Assembly (NCBI GenBank): GCA_024758765.1
Contig: CP101406.1
Span: 372,001 to 436,000, forward strand
Direction of reading: 5' to 3'
DNA length: 64,000 nucleotides
DNA from: Mycobacterium sp. SVM_VP21
GTDB lineage: Bacteria; Actinomycetota; Actinomycetes; Mycobacteriales; Mycobacteriaceae
Shown here one piece after another: positions 19,795 to 27,638 of the stretch. How positions within the stretch are numbered: position 1 is the stretch's first letter; the number at the start of each line of letters is the position of its first letter. The translations under genes and the position numbers were made by a program. The notes below the pieces were generated by a model. That model had not been told where the DNA came from. It saw only the letters and a program-made list of their open reading frames with translations, and did not search any database.

Positions 19795-20352
19795 TCAGCC
19801 GTCCAGGACCGGACCGGGATCGTCACGCGGTGCATCACCGAGCACATCCTCGACGGCCGCGGCGAACGACAATTCGGCGTCGAGACCCGCGGCGTCCACC
19901 ACCCGGGCGGTGATGCGCTGGTCGCTGACCAGGCACAGCTGGATGCCACGGCTGCGGCACCTGGCCGCCACCTCGACCAGCACTGCGAATGCGCAGATTC
20001 CCATGAACTCGAGTCCGCCGGTATCGATGATCAACGGTCCAGGTCCTGTCGCCACCCCCGCGGCCTCGCCGATCAGGCGACGCCAGACGGCGATGTTGGA
20101 GGCGTCGACGCTGCCACCCGCATGAACCAGCAGCGCTGACCCGCGACGCTCCACCAGGACGTGCAGCTCTTCTTCCGCAGGAGCTTCCGCAGGAGCCTGC
20201 GGGGCGACGAACGCCTCGCCGACGCACGCCTCGGCAATGACGCCACGGACCGTCATCGCGGCGGCCGGAATTGCTTCCGCCCGCTCCGATCCGGTCCCGT
20301 TGCGGCGCCAAGTAGCGCGACGAGTGAGTTTACGCCGTAAACCGAACAGCAT
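19795..20352 (-). CDS. STAS-domain protein, anti-anti-sigma-like, without the usual phospho-acceptor
   Basis: A protein of up to 185 residues with a C-terminal STAS domain (about 65-170): the first strand LHVLVERRGSALLVHAGG, and the loop DTGGLEFMGICAFAVLV. That loop in anti-sigma-factor antagonists normally reads D.S...F.DS.GL or F.GT.GF. Here Ile-Cys-Ala replaces the Ser/Thr acceptor. The N-terminal 60 residues are basic and Ala/Pro-rich. Two GTTTAC palindromes sit at the start, one of them inside the first codons, so a downstream ATG at 20254-20256 may be the real start. It likely belongs to a stress sigma-factor network, with partners unknown. Confidence 0.75.
   Translation of the reverse strand: MLFGLRRKLTRRATWRRNGTGSERAEAIPAAAMTVRGVIAEACVGEAFVAPQAPAEAPAEEELHVLVERRGSALLVHAGGSVDASNIAVWRRLIGEAAGVATGPGPLIIDTGGLEFMGICAFAVLVEVAARCRSRGIQLCLVSDQRITARVVDAAGLDAELSFAAAVEDVLGDAPRDDPGPVLDG
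20328..20342. promoter_or_regulatory. palindrome GTTTAC-GCC-GTAAAC (copy 1)
   Basis: A perfect 6-bp-arm palindrome inside the first codons of the STAS gene as annotated. It is one of four related sites in this 1.2-kb island and a probable operator of the local TetR. Confidence 0.65.
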
Positions 20353-20374
20353 GCGGTTGAAACTACGCCGGATT

Positions 20375-20389
20375 GTTTACGTTGTAAAC
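20375..20389. promoter_or_regulatory. palindrome GTTTAC-GTT-GTAAAC (copy 2)
   Basis: A perfect palindrome just upstream of the STAS gene. On the minus strand it forms a GGTTT hexamer region, followed at a 16-bp spacer by GGCGTA, a weak match to a SigF-type -10. Confidence 0.65.
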
Positions 20390-20505
20390 CTGTCCGCGGT
20401 GGCTTTCTTGGATCGTCCTGCCGTCCCGCTACAACCCGCTTCGACCCCCGGACGCACCACCGCCCCGCGCGCCGTAATCGGCGCACGGGGCGGCGTTCTC
20501 GCTTG

Positions 20506-20679
20506 CTAGTCCTTGAAGGCGTCCTTGACGTTCTCGCCGGCCTTCTTCAGGCTCGACTTCCCCTGGTCGGCCTTGCCCTCGTTCCTGAGCTCGTCATTAC
20601 CGGTGACCTTGCCGGCGGCTTCTTTGGCTTTGCCCGCGACATCCTGTGCGGCGTTTCTGGCTTTGTCTGCCAATCCCAT
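20506..20679 (-). CDS. CsbD-like general stress protein
   Basis: A 57-residue hydrophilic, Lys/Ala/Gly/Asp-rich protein from ATG 20677-20679, with GGAGGAG 6 bp upstream. The CsbD family pattern is clear: a short amphipathic start (MGLADKARNAAQDVAG), then K.KEA.GK.TG..ELR.EGK.DQ, ending in VKDAFKD. CsbD proteins are abundant stress proteins of unknown mechanism, controlled by SigB in Bacillus. The upstream region has an excellent SigF-type promoter overlapped by a TetR-like palindrome. Confidence 0.88.
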   Translation of the reverse strand: MGLADKARNAAQDVAGKAKEAAGKVTGNDELRNEGKADQGKSSLKKAGENVKDAFKD

Positions 20680-20717
20680 CGTCAGCTCCTCCCTAATGTG
20701 GCGTTGCAACACGAGCG

Positions 20718-20744
20718 ATACCCACGGTGTTTACAACGTAAACC
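20718..20744 (-). promoter_or_regulatory. SigF-type promoter of the csbD-like gene overlapped by palindrome copy 3
   Basis: On the minus strand GGTTT-N16-GGGTAT matches the mycobacterial SigF consensus GGTTT-N15-17-GGGTAT. The palindrome GTTTAC-AAC-GTAAAC at 20729-20743 covers its -35 region, so a bound repressor would block it. Confidence 0.75.
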
Positions 20745-20762
20745 TCCCGGGTGCCGGTTGCC

Positions 20763-21500
20763 TCAGCGCCGGGCGAGCAGCAGTTCGAGCCGGTCCAGCA
20801 TGGCCTCCAGCGCCTCCTCGAACTCCGCGGTGCTGCGGTCTTGCGACAACATCGGCTGCAGACGCAGCAGGTGCGGGTAGTCGGTCAGGTCGCGTGCGGA
20901 CCGCTCGCCCCTGTCATCGAGCAGGGCCTCATCGGGGTGCAGTTCCGCGCCGCGCGCCGACACCTCCAACAGCAGGTGACCGATCAGGAACGTGGTGTAG
21001 GAGCGGTAGGCCGCCACCGCGGCCGCATCGTCGAATCCATAGGAGATCAGCGTGTCGAGGAAGCTTTCCATCCAGCGCAGGCTGCGCAGCGGCGGCCGAA
21101 CCCATGGCGCCTCCGGCGCCTGGGTGGCCACCAGCGGAAAAACCTCCGGATGGTCGAGTGCGATCTGGCGGACACCATGCGCCAACCGCATGAGGTAGTC
21201 CTGCCAGCCGTCTTCCTGGCGCCGCGCCGCGAGTTGATCGGCGTAGAGCCGGTCGATGATGTGGTCGACGACCCCGCTGAGCAGGTCACCACGGCCGTGC
21301 ACGTAGCGGTAGAGCGCCATCGCCTCGACCCCGCAGGCCGCACCCAGCGCACGCATCGTCAATTTCGACAGGCCCTGGCGATCAATGAAGCCGATGGCCA
21401 TTTCCAGGATTCCGTCGCGACTCAACTGCGACGGCGAGCGCGGGCCGCCGACCGTGTCCGCAGCGTCCACCCCGGCATCCACCAGACCACCCCTTCTCAA
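20763..21500 (-). CDS. TetR family repressor with tetracycline-repressor-like C-terminal domain
   Basis: A product of up to 245 residues. The start is TTG 21498-21500, or GTG 21480-21482 seven codons in. The DNA-binding helices are LTMRALGAACGVEAMALYRY (about residues 47-67), typical of the TetR class, followed by VHGRGDLLSGVVDHIID. The rest is a helical ligand domain. A palindrome (GCTTAC-GAC-GTAAAC) lies 54 bp upstream of the start, and three more copies flank the STAS and csbD-like genes, so it is probably the autoregulated repressor of this island. The ligand is unknown. Confidence 0.85.
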   Translation of the reverse strand: MRRGGLVDAGVDAADTVGGPRSPSQLSRDGILEMAIGFIDRQGLSKLTMRALGAACGVEAMALYRYVHGRGDLLSGVVDHIIDRLYADQLAARRQEDGWQDYLMRLAHGVRQIALDHPEVFPLVATQAPEAPWVRPPLRSLRWMESFLDTLISYGFDDAAAVAAYRSYTTFLIGHLLLEVSARGAELHPDEALLDDRGERSARDLTDYPHLLRLQPMLSQDRSTAEFEEALEAMLDRLELLLARR

Positions 21501-21553
21501 TGCACCGATACAAAGGTCAGCCGGCCTTCATCTCCGCGGCGATTCGTGCCTCA

Positions 21554-21568
21554 GTTTACGTCGTAAGC
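21554..21568. promoter_or_regulatory. palindrome GTTTAC-GTC-GTAAGC (copy 4)
   Basis: The fourth copy, with one mismatch in an arm, upstream of the TetR gene. It is the expected autoregulatory operator. Confidence 0.6.
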
Positions 21569-21696
21569 CCGTCCCAGCCGCCGGAAATACCGCCCTCCCC
21601 CGATCGAACCGATGACAAACCGCACTCCACCTCGGCCCAATGCCGGACGATCAGCCCTTGACGCCCCGACCGATCGAAACCTAGATTCACTCGGAT

Positions 21697-21710
21697 TGAA
21701 CTCTTGTTCA
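21697..21710. promoter_or_regulatory. inverted repeat TGAAC-TCTT-GTTCA upstream of the badI-like operon
   Basis: A perfect 5-bp-arm inverted repeat in a locally AT-richer stretch 63 bp before the badI-like start. It is a candidate operator for the TetR encoded at the end of the operon. Confidence 0.45.
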
Positions 21711-21773
21711 TTCTCTCTGAATGCACGCTCACCATGGTTTCGCCAACCTTCGATCGCCGACTCAGGAGACCGC

Positions 21774-22568
21774 ATGCCCGACTACGAAGACATCACCTAT
21801 GAGGTCGACGGCCCCGCTGCCGTCATCACGATCAACCGTCCACACCGCTACAACGCCTTCCGCGGCCAAACCGTGGAGGAAATGATCAAGGCGTTCCGGG
21901 CAGCCTGGGCCGACACCCAGGTCGCGGCCATCATCCTCACCGGGGCCGGCGAGAAGGCCTTCTGCACCGGCGGCGACGTCAAGCAGCGCGCCGAGACCGG
22001 TGACTACGGTCCCACCGAAAGCGGCATGTTCGAGATCGGCTACCTGCACAAGCTGATTCGCGACGTGCCCAAGCCGGTGATCGCGGCGGTCAACGGTGTC
22101 GCCATCGGCGGTGGCCACGTGCTGCACGTCCTGTGCGATCTCTCAATAGCTTCCGACACCGCCAGGTTCGGTCAGGCCGGGCCCCGGGTCGGATCGTTCG
22201 ACGCTGGATTCGGCTCGGCGTACCTGGCCCGCGTCGTCGGCGAGAAGCGCGCCCGCGAACTCTGGTACCTGTGCCGGCAGTACGACGCCGCCACCGCCGA
22301 ACGCTGGGGGCTGGTGAACTGGGTCGTCCCGGCCGAACGACTCCTCGACGAAGCCAAGGCGGTCGCCGCCGAGATCGCCGAAAAGAGCCCAACCGCACTG
22401 CGCTTCCTCAAGCAGTCCTTCAACGCCGACACCGACCACCAAGCCGGTCTGAGCAACCTGGCGATGTCGGCGCTGGAGATCTTCGTGCACACCGACGAAG
22501 GCAGGGAGGGCGCCGCAGCGTTCGCCGAGAAGCGTCCCGCCGACTTCGGCCAGTTCATCACGGCCTAG
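21774..22568 (+). CDS. badI: BadI-like 2-ketocyclohexanecarboxyl-CoA hydrolase (crotonase family)
   Basis: A 264-residue crotonase-fold enzyme from ATG 21774 with AGGAG upstream. It resembles BadI closely along its length: INRPHRYNAFRG near residue 20, the oxyanion-hole segments TGAGEKAFCTGGD and GVAIGGGHVLHVLCDL, GQAGPRVGSFDAGFGSAYLA (the glycine-rich segment that in BadI and MenB-type members precedes an aspartate), and the LARVVGEKRARELWYLC stretch. BadI hydrolytically opens the ring of 2-ketocyclohexanecarboxyl-CoA to pimelyl-CoA. The neighbouring BadH-like dehydrogenase supports this. A naphthoate-synthase-like role is the alternative. Confidence 0.8.
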   Translation: MPDYEDITYEVDGPAAVITINRPHRYNAFRGQTVEEMIKAFRAAWADTQVAAIILTGAGEKAFCTGGDVKQRAETGDYGPTESGMFEIGYLHKLIRDVPKPVIAAVNGVAIGGGHVLHVLCDLSIASDTARFGQAGPRVGSFDAGFGSAYLARVVGEKRARELWYLCRQYDAATAERWGLVNWVVPAERLLDEAKAVAAEIAEKSPTALRFLKQSFNADTDHQAGLSNLAMSALEIFVHTDEGREGAAAFAEKRPADFGQFITA

Positions 22569-22592
22569 CACCGACCAGGACAGGACCACCTC

Positions 22593-23327
22593 ATGAGCAA
22601 TACTCTCGCGCTGGTCACCGGAGCCGGATCAGGTATAGGCAAGGCGATCACCCTGGCATTCGCCGCACAGGGCGACCGAGTGATCGCCGCCGATCTCGAC
22701 CTCGCCGCGGCCGAGGCCACCGCCGCCCAACATCCCGAGCTCATCACGGCATTGCCGGTCGACGTCGCCGACCGCGCGCAGGTCGACACGTTACGTGACC
22801 GGACACACGCCGAGATCGGCGTGCCGACCGTGCTGGTCAACGCGGCCGGGTGGGACCGTACCGACCAATTTCTCAACGCCACAACGGAATTCGCCGAGAA
22901 GGTGGTGGCTATCAACTACCTCGGGCCAGTTCACGTCTGCAGCGCGTTCTTGCCGGGGATGATCGAGGCCGGCGGGGGTGGACGCATCATCAACCTGGCC
23001 AGCGACGCCGGGCGGGTCGGCAGTGCGGGCGAAAGCATCTACGCCGGCGCCAAGGGTGGGGTGATCGCACTGACCAAGTCACTGGCCCGGGAGATGGCCC
23101 GCCACACGATAACCGTCAACTGCGTCTGTCCGGGGCCGACCGATACTCCGCTGTTCGCGGCTCAGCCCGAGAAGCTGAAAGAGGCTCTGGTCAAGGCGAT
23201 CCCGTTCCGTCGGTTGGCCCGCCCGGAGGAGGTCGCCGCGCCGGTGCTGTTCTTCGCCTCCGATACCGCGTCATTCATCACCGGTCAGGTGATCAGCGTC
23301 AGCGGTGGTCTGACGATGGCGGGCTGA
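22593..23327 (+). CDS. badH: BadH-like 2-hydroxycyclohexanecarboxyl-CoA dehydrogenase (SDR)
   Basis: A 244-residue short-chain dehydrogenase 24 bp after the badI-like gene. The cofactor loop is TGAGSGIGK (residues 10-18), the catalytic Tyr-Lys is in SIYAGAKGG, and the preceding serine is in NLASDAGRVGSAGE. The C-terminal ITGQVISVSGGLTMAG and the CPGPTDTPLF loop match BadH as I remember it. It would oxidise 2-hydroxycyclohexanecarboxyl-CoA to the ketone that BadI cleaves. A general 3-hydroxyacyl-CoA dehydrogenase role is the alternative if the pathway inference is wrong. Confidence 0.8.
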   Translation: MSNTLALVTGAGSGIGKAITLAFAAQGDRVIAADLDLAAAEATAAQHPELITALPVDVADRAQVDTLRDRTHAEIGVPTVLVNAAGWDRTDQFLNATTEFAEKVVAINYLGPVHVCSAFLPGMIEAGGGGRIINLASDAGRVGSAGESIYAGAKGGVIALTKSLAREMARHTITVNCVCPGPTDTPLFAAQPEKLKEALVKAIPFRRLARPEEVAAPVLFFASDTASFITGQVISVSGGLTMAG

Positions 23328-23330
23328 GCG

Positions 23331-24479
23331 ATGGCCGCCAAGCTGGAGTACGGCCCCGAGCACCGGCAATTCCGGGAGATGGTCGCTGAATTCGTGCAGC
23401 GCAGCGTCGTCGAAGTCCACGAGAACCGCGAGCGATCCGGCTGTTGGGAACGCGCCCTGTTCACTGAGGCCGGCCGCCTGGGCCTACTGGGCTTCCCGGT
23501 GTCCGAGGAACTCGGCGGTCCGGGCGTACACGACTTCCGCTATCACGCCATCGTGATTGAAGAACTGCAACGAGCCGGGGCGGCTGCCGAAGCGATCGCG
23601 TTTTCGCTGCAGAACGACGTGGTGCTGCCCTACCTGACCGACCTCACCACCCCCGAACAGCAAAAGCGCTGGCTACCGGCGGTGGTCACCGGCGAGACAG
23701 TGCTCGGTATCGCGATGACCGAGCCCGGCACCGGCAGCGATCTCGCAGGCATTCGCACCACGGCTCGTCGTGATGGCGAGTACTACGTAGTCAACGGCGC
23801 GAAGACCTTCATCTCCAACGGCCAAACCGGTGATCTGTTCGTGGTCGCGGTGCGCACCGCAGAAGACCGGCACCGGGGGCTGTCTTTGCTGGTGGTCGAG
23901 GCCGACACACCGGGTTTCCACCGGGGCCGCAATCTGGAGAAGATCGGCCTGCACGCCCAGGACACCAGCGAACTGGCCTTCACCGATATGCGGGTGCCAG
24001 CGGCAAACCTGCTCGGAGAGGAGGGACAGGGGTTCTTTCAGCTAGTCCGCAACCTGCCGCAGGAGCGGCTGTCGTTGGGGGTCGGTGCGGTCGCGGCCGC
24101 CGAAGGCGTACTGCGCGAGACGCTCGACTACGTAAAGCAGCGCCAAGCGTTCGGTTCGCCGATCGCGGGATTCCAGAATACCCAGTTCGTGCTCGCTGAG
24201 GTCGCCACCGAACTCGACATCGCGCGGACCTTCCTCGACGACTGCATCGCCGAGCACCTGGCAGGCGATCTGACCGCGGCGCGCGCCGCCAAGCTGAAAT
24301 GGTGGTCCACCGACCTACAGGTGCGCACCGCGGATCGTTGCCTGCAACTGTTCGGCGGTTACGGTTACATGCGCGAATACCCGGTCTCGCGGGCCTTCGT
24401 CGACGCCCGCATCCAGACCATCTACGGCGGCACCAACGAGATCATGAAGACGATCATCGCCAAAGACCTGGGGATCTGA
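23331..24479 (+). CDS. acyl-CoA dehydrogenase (possibly cyclohexanecarboxyl-CoA dehydrogenase-like)
   Basis: A 382-residue flavin acyl-CoA dehydrogenase 3 bp after the badH-like gene. It has the signatures IAMTEPGTGSDLAGIRTTA and the C-terminal LQLFGGYGYMREYPVSRAF...IYGGTNEIMK. The region where the catalytic glutamate is usually found reads QTIYGGTNEI, which lacks the glutamate form, as in isovaleryl-CoA and some long-chain types where the base lies elsewhere. Within this operon it probably introduces the ring double bond (AliB role) or acts on a related cyclic acyl-CoA. The substrate is inferred only from context. Confidence 0.82.
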   Translation: MAAKLEYGPEHRQFREMVAEFVQRSVVEVHENRERSGCWERALFTEAGRLGLLGFPVSEELGGPGVHDFRYHAIVIEELQRAGAAAEAIAFSLQNDVVLPYLTDLTTPEQQKRWLPAVVTGETVLGIAMTEPGTGSDLAGIRTTARRDGEYYVVNGAKTFISNGQTGDLFVVAVRTAEDRHRGLSLLVVEADTPGFHRGRNLEKIGLHAQDTSELAFTDMRVPAANLLGEEGQGFFQLVRNLPQERLSLGVGAVAAAEGVLRETLDYVKQRQAFGSPIAGFQNTQFVLAEVATELDIARTFLDDCIAEHLAGDLTAARAAKLKWWSTDLQVRTADRCLQLFGGYGYMREYPVSRAFVDARIQTIYGGTNEIMKTIIAKDLGI

Positions 24480-24499
24480 TTCTCCGATAGGAGCACGCC

Positions 24500-25144
24500 T
24501 TGACCACTGACTACGGTCAACTGCCGGTCGAGGAAGCCGTACGCGCAGCCCGGACCGATTCGCGACGTCGTCAGATCCTTGATGCAGCAGTCAAAGTCAT
24601 GCAGAAGACTGGCTTCCACCAGATGTCGATGCAGGACCTGGCCACCGAGGCCGACGTGAGCGTCGGCTTGATCTACAAGTACTTTTCCGGCAAAGAAGAC
24701 CTGCTTCTGGCGACCATAGTGCGGATCCAGGATGCGTTCAGCGATCAACTCACCCCCGTCATCGCCGACGCGGGAGACGACCCTGTCCAGCAGTTGACGG
24801 CTGGCATCCGGCGCTACATCGAGATCGTCGATGAAAACCTGGACGCGGTGGTGCTGACCTATCGGGAAAGCCGCACCCTGGACTCGGCAGGGCGGACCAA
24901 GATCAAGGAACTCGAGATCGCGAGCGCCGCGCCGCTGCGCACCGTCATCGAGGCGGGGATCGCCACCGGCACATTCCACGGCGTCGACGTCGACCTCGTG
25001 GTTTTCGACATCATGCTCCTCGCACACGGTTGGGCGCTCAAGCGCTGGCACTTCGGCGAGCTGTACACCCTCGATGAATACATCGGGCTACAGACCCGTT
25101 TCACGCTCAACTCGCTGGTACGCGACCGCGGCACCGAAAGCTAG
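24500..25144 (+). CDS. TetR family regulator of the badI-like operon
   Basis: A 214-residue TetR protein from TTG 24500, with TAGGAG 6 bp upstream and 20 bp after the acyl-CoA dehydrogenase. The helix-turn-helix is MQDLATEADVSVGLIYKYFS (about residues 43-62). The C-terminal part resembles the ligand domains of TetR regulators that sense acyl-CoA thioesters. As the last gene of the operon it most likely controls it, perhaps through the TGAAC-N4-GTTCA repeat at 21697. The effector is unknown. Confidence 0.82.
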   Translation: MTTDYGQLPVEEAVRAARTDSRRRQILDAAVKVMQKTGFHQMSMQDLATEADVSVGLIYKYFSGKEDLLLATIVRIQDAFSDQLTPVIADAGDDPVQQLTAGIRRYIEIVDENLDAVVLTYRESRTLDSAGRTKIKELEIASAAPLRTVIEAGIATGTFHGVDVDLVVFDIMLLAHGWALKRWHFGELYTLDEYIGLQTRFTLNSLVRDRGTES

Positions 25145-25220
25145 CCACGGTCCCGCGTCGACGACGAAAACATCCCCCGGACCACCACCGCCGCGGCCCC
25201 CGCGGCATAGGCTGACAGCC

Positions 25221-26081
25221 ATGCCCAACTCAGGCCCTCTCTCCGGCAAAACCATGTTCATTTCCGGTGCCAGCCGTGGCATCGGCCTGGCGATCGCCAA
25301 GCGCGCCGCCCGCGACGGCGCCAACGTCGCGCTGATCGCCAAGACCGCCGAACCGCATCCCAAGCTCGACGGCACGATCTACACGGCGGCCGCCGAAATC
25401 GAAGAGGCCGGCGGGCAGGCGCTGCCGATCGTCGGCGACATCCGTGATGGAGACTCCGTGGCAGGGGCCGTGGCCACCACCGTCGAACGGTTCGGCGGCA
25501 TCGACATCTGTGTGAACAACGCCTCGGCGATCAATCTCGGCTCGATCCTCGAAGTGCCGCTGAAGCGCTTCGATCTGATGAACGGCATCGAGGTGCGCGG
25601 TACCTACGCGGTGTCGCAGGCCTGCATTCCGCACATGATCGGCCGCGACAATCCGCACATCCTGACGCTGTCCCCGCCGATCCGGCTGGAGCCCCAATGG
25701 CTCAAGCCCACCGCCTACATGATGGCCAAGTTCGGGATGACGCTGTGTGCACTCGGTATGGCCGAGGAACTGCGCGGGCAGGGTATCGCCTCCAACACGC
25801 TCTGGCCGCGCACCATGATCGCGACCGCCGCGGTACAGAACCTGCTCGGCGGAGACGAGGCGATGGCGCGCTCTCGCACCCCCGACATCTATGCCGACGC
25901 CGCGTACGCCATCGTGACCAAGCCCGCCCGCGAGTACACCGGCAACTCCCTGCTGTGCGAGGACGTGCTGGTGGACTCCGGTGTCACCGATCTGTCGGTC
26001 TATGACTGTGTGCCCGGTAGCGACCTGGGCGTGGACCTGTGGGTCGACACCGTCAACCCACCGGGATACGCGCAGCCCTAG
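25221..26081 (+). CDS. short-chain dehydrogenase (Rv3224 / HSDL2-like)
   Basis: A 286-residue SDR from ATG 25221. It has the NAD(P) loop SGASRGIGLAIA, NNASAINLGS as the NNAG-like motif, and YMMAKFG as the Tyr-x-x-x-Lys site. Preceding residues give LSPPIRL rather than the usual NISS, a trait of the HSDL2-like subgroup. It corresponds to Rv3224, noted as an iron-regulated SDR in M. tuberculosis. The substrate is unknown. It is followed 18 bp later by the amidinotransferase-family gene, with which it may be cotranscribed. Confidence 0.85.
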   Translation: MPNSGPLSGKTMFISGASRGIGLAIAKRAARDGANVALIAKTAEPHPKLDGTIYTAAAEIEEAGGQALPIVGDIRDGDSVAGAVATTVERFGGIDICVNNASAINLGSILEVPLKRFDLMNGIEVRGTYAVSQACIPHMIGRDNPHILTLSPPIRLEPQWLKPTAYMMAKFGMTLCALGMAEELRGQGIASNTLWPRTMIATAAVQNLLGGDEAMARSRTPDIYADAAYAIVTKPAREYTGNSLLCEDVLVDSGVTDLSVYDCVPGSDLGVDLWVDTVNPPGYAQP

Positions 26082-26099
26082 CCGCGCGATGAGGCGACA

Positions 26100-27068
26100 G
26101 TGACCGACGTCTTCGTCGAAAGCGAGTTCGCGCCGCTACGCAGCGTGGTGCTCGCCCAGTCCGAACTGGCGCTGCCGGAAGACATCCCGGATTCCGACCT
26201 GGAATTCCTTGCCTCCGACTCGGCTGAAAACGTTGCCGCTGGACAGGATTTCGGCACAGCTTGCCCGCAGCGGCAGCGGTTGTGGCTGCAGGAACGGCGC
26301 AACTTCGAGGCGGTGCTGCACCGCTACGGTGTCGAAGTACTACGTCCGCGGATGTTGACCGCGGCCGAGAAAGCCGCGGCAGGCTCCGACGGATACGCCA
26401 ATTTCTTTGTGCGCGACCCGTTTTTCACCATCGGAGATGTCGTGATCGAGGGCTCCCTTCGGTTTCGGCATCGCCGTCGCGAGGTCTTGCCGGTCCGCGA
26501 CATCATGCTCGAGCGGGTGTATCCCGCCACCTGCGACTATGTCGCCGTCCCGGCTCCCGAAATCGCCGCCGCCGACGATACGACGCTGGGGCCCGGTCCG
26601 TTCTTAGAGGGCGGCGATGTCCTGGTTCTCGGCCGGCAGGTTTTCGTGGGGACATCGGGTCTTGCGTCGAATGCACTCGGCGCGCGCTGGCTGGCCAAGC
26701 TGCTCGCTACGCGGGGCTACACCGTTGAGGTGGTCCGTTTGGTCCCCGACATCCTGCACCTGGACTGTGCGCTCGGATTGATCCGCGACGGCCTGCTGGT
26801 GGTGTGCGAAGACGCACTGCTCGACGGGGTTCCCGCCGCGCTGACGTCTTGGGACCGGATACCGGTTTCGCTGGCGCAGGCTAAGGAACTGGCCACCAAC
26901 GGGTTGCCGATCTCCCCCGACGTTTACGTCACCGATCCCGCCTTTGGTTGGGTCGGTGAGCAATTGGAACACCGTGGCGTCACGGTCGAGTACATCGAGT
27001 TCGGAATCAGCCGGTCGCTGGGCGGTGCGTTCCGGTGCAGCACCCAGCCTTTACTGCGACGCCGCTAG
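26100..27068 (+). CDS. amidinotransferase/arginine-deiminase superfamily enzyme
   Basis: A 322-residue protein from GTG 26100 with the pentein catalytic set: a guanidine-binding acidic site in NFFVRDPFF and EGGDVLVLG, the catalytic histidine in ILHLDCALGL, and the nucleophile cysteine in GGAFRCSTQPL near the C-terminus. Penteins include arginine deiminase, dimethylargininase and amidinotransferases. The GGAFRCST ending fits the amidinotransferase/dimethylargininase side. It is not in the M. tuberculosis gene order at this place as I recall. Arg-derived substrates are likely, but the acceptor cannot be named. Confidence 0.82.
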   Translation: MTDVFVESEFAPLRSVVLAQSELALPEDIPDSDLEFLASDSAENVAAGQDFGTACPQRQRLWLQERRNFEAVLHRYGVEVLRPRMLTAAEKAAAGSDGYANFFVRDPFFTIGDVVIEGSLRFRHRRREVLPVRDIMLERVYPATCDYVAVPAPEIAAADDTTLGPGPFLEGGDVLVLGRQVFVGTSGLASNALGARWLAKLLATRGYTVEVVRLVPDILHLDCALGLIRDGLLVVCEDALLDGVPAALTSWDRIPVSLAQAKELATNGLPISPDVYVTDPAFGWVGEQLEHRGVTVEYIEFGISRSLGGAFRCSTQPLLRRR

Positions 27069-27242
27069 CTGTATGAGGCCATGACGTTGGTGACGCCGTT
27101 AGTCAGTCCTGATGCTGTGGGCGGGCTTCAGGAAAGGGTGATAGACGCCCTTGGTGGGGAATTAGGCGAGCAAGGGATGGGCCGCCGGATTCGCGGTCAG
27201 GGCGATACGCCTGCAGACGGTGATATCGCGGAGCTTGCGTCA

Positions 27243-27638
27243 TCAACGAGTCGGACCGCCCAGTGCATCGAGGTAGGGGCGCAAGACGTTCGATTGGCGC
27301 CGAAGGCGGTCGGCTGCCTCGTGTTGATGTATCGAGCGGTAGTGCTTCTCCTGCGTCTCATACTCGCGCAGGAGGTCTCGAATGAGTGCGTGGATGTCGG
27401 ACATGGTCAGCTCGCGTCTGGGCGCCTCGGTTGATCCGACTCCGGGCGAGGAGTGCGCGACGGTGCCGTCTGCAGATCGCGGCGTCTGCTCCTCGGATTG
27501 GACTGCTTCGGCGTTGTCGATCGCGGCGATCATGGTTCGCAGGACTGAGACCATTTCCGGTTGGCGCGATTTGAGCGCGGCGCGAAGGTCGCGGCGTACT
27601 TCTTTGCGGAAGGCCCAGGAATCCTCTGCGTGTGTCAC
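27243..27638 (-). CDS. GatB/YqeY domain protein
   Basis: A 131-residue protein from GTG 27636-27638. It has the YqeY pattern of an N-terminal helical pair (RKEVRRDLRAALKSRQPEMV, then LRTMIAAIDNAEAV) and a C-terminal helix LTMSDIHALIRDLLREYETQ ending in LRPYLDAL. A Gly/Ser/Pro-rich linker replaces the middle. YqeY proteins are tRNA-binding-like domains related to the tail of GatB. Their role is unclear. Its start overlaps the hydrolase stop by 4 bp, so it is the third gene of a coupled operon. Confidence 0.8.
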   Translation of the reverse strand: MTHAEDSWAFRKEVRRDLRAALKSRQPEMVSVLRTMIAAIDNAEAVQSEEQTPRSADGTVAHSSPGVGSTEAPRRELTMSDIHALIRDLLREYETQEKHYRSIHQHEAADRLRRQSNVLRPYLDALGGPTR

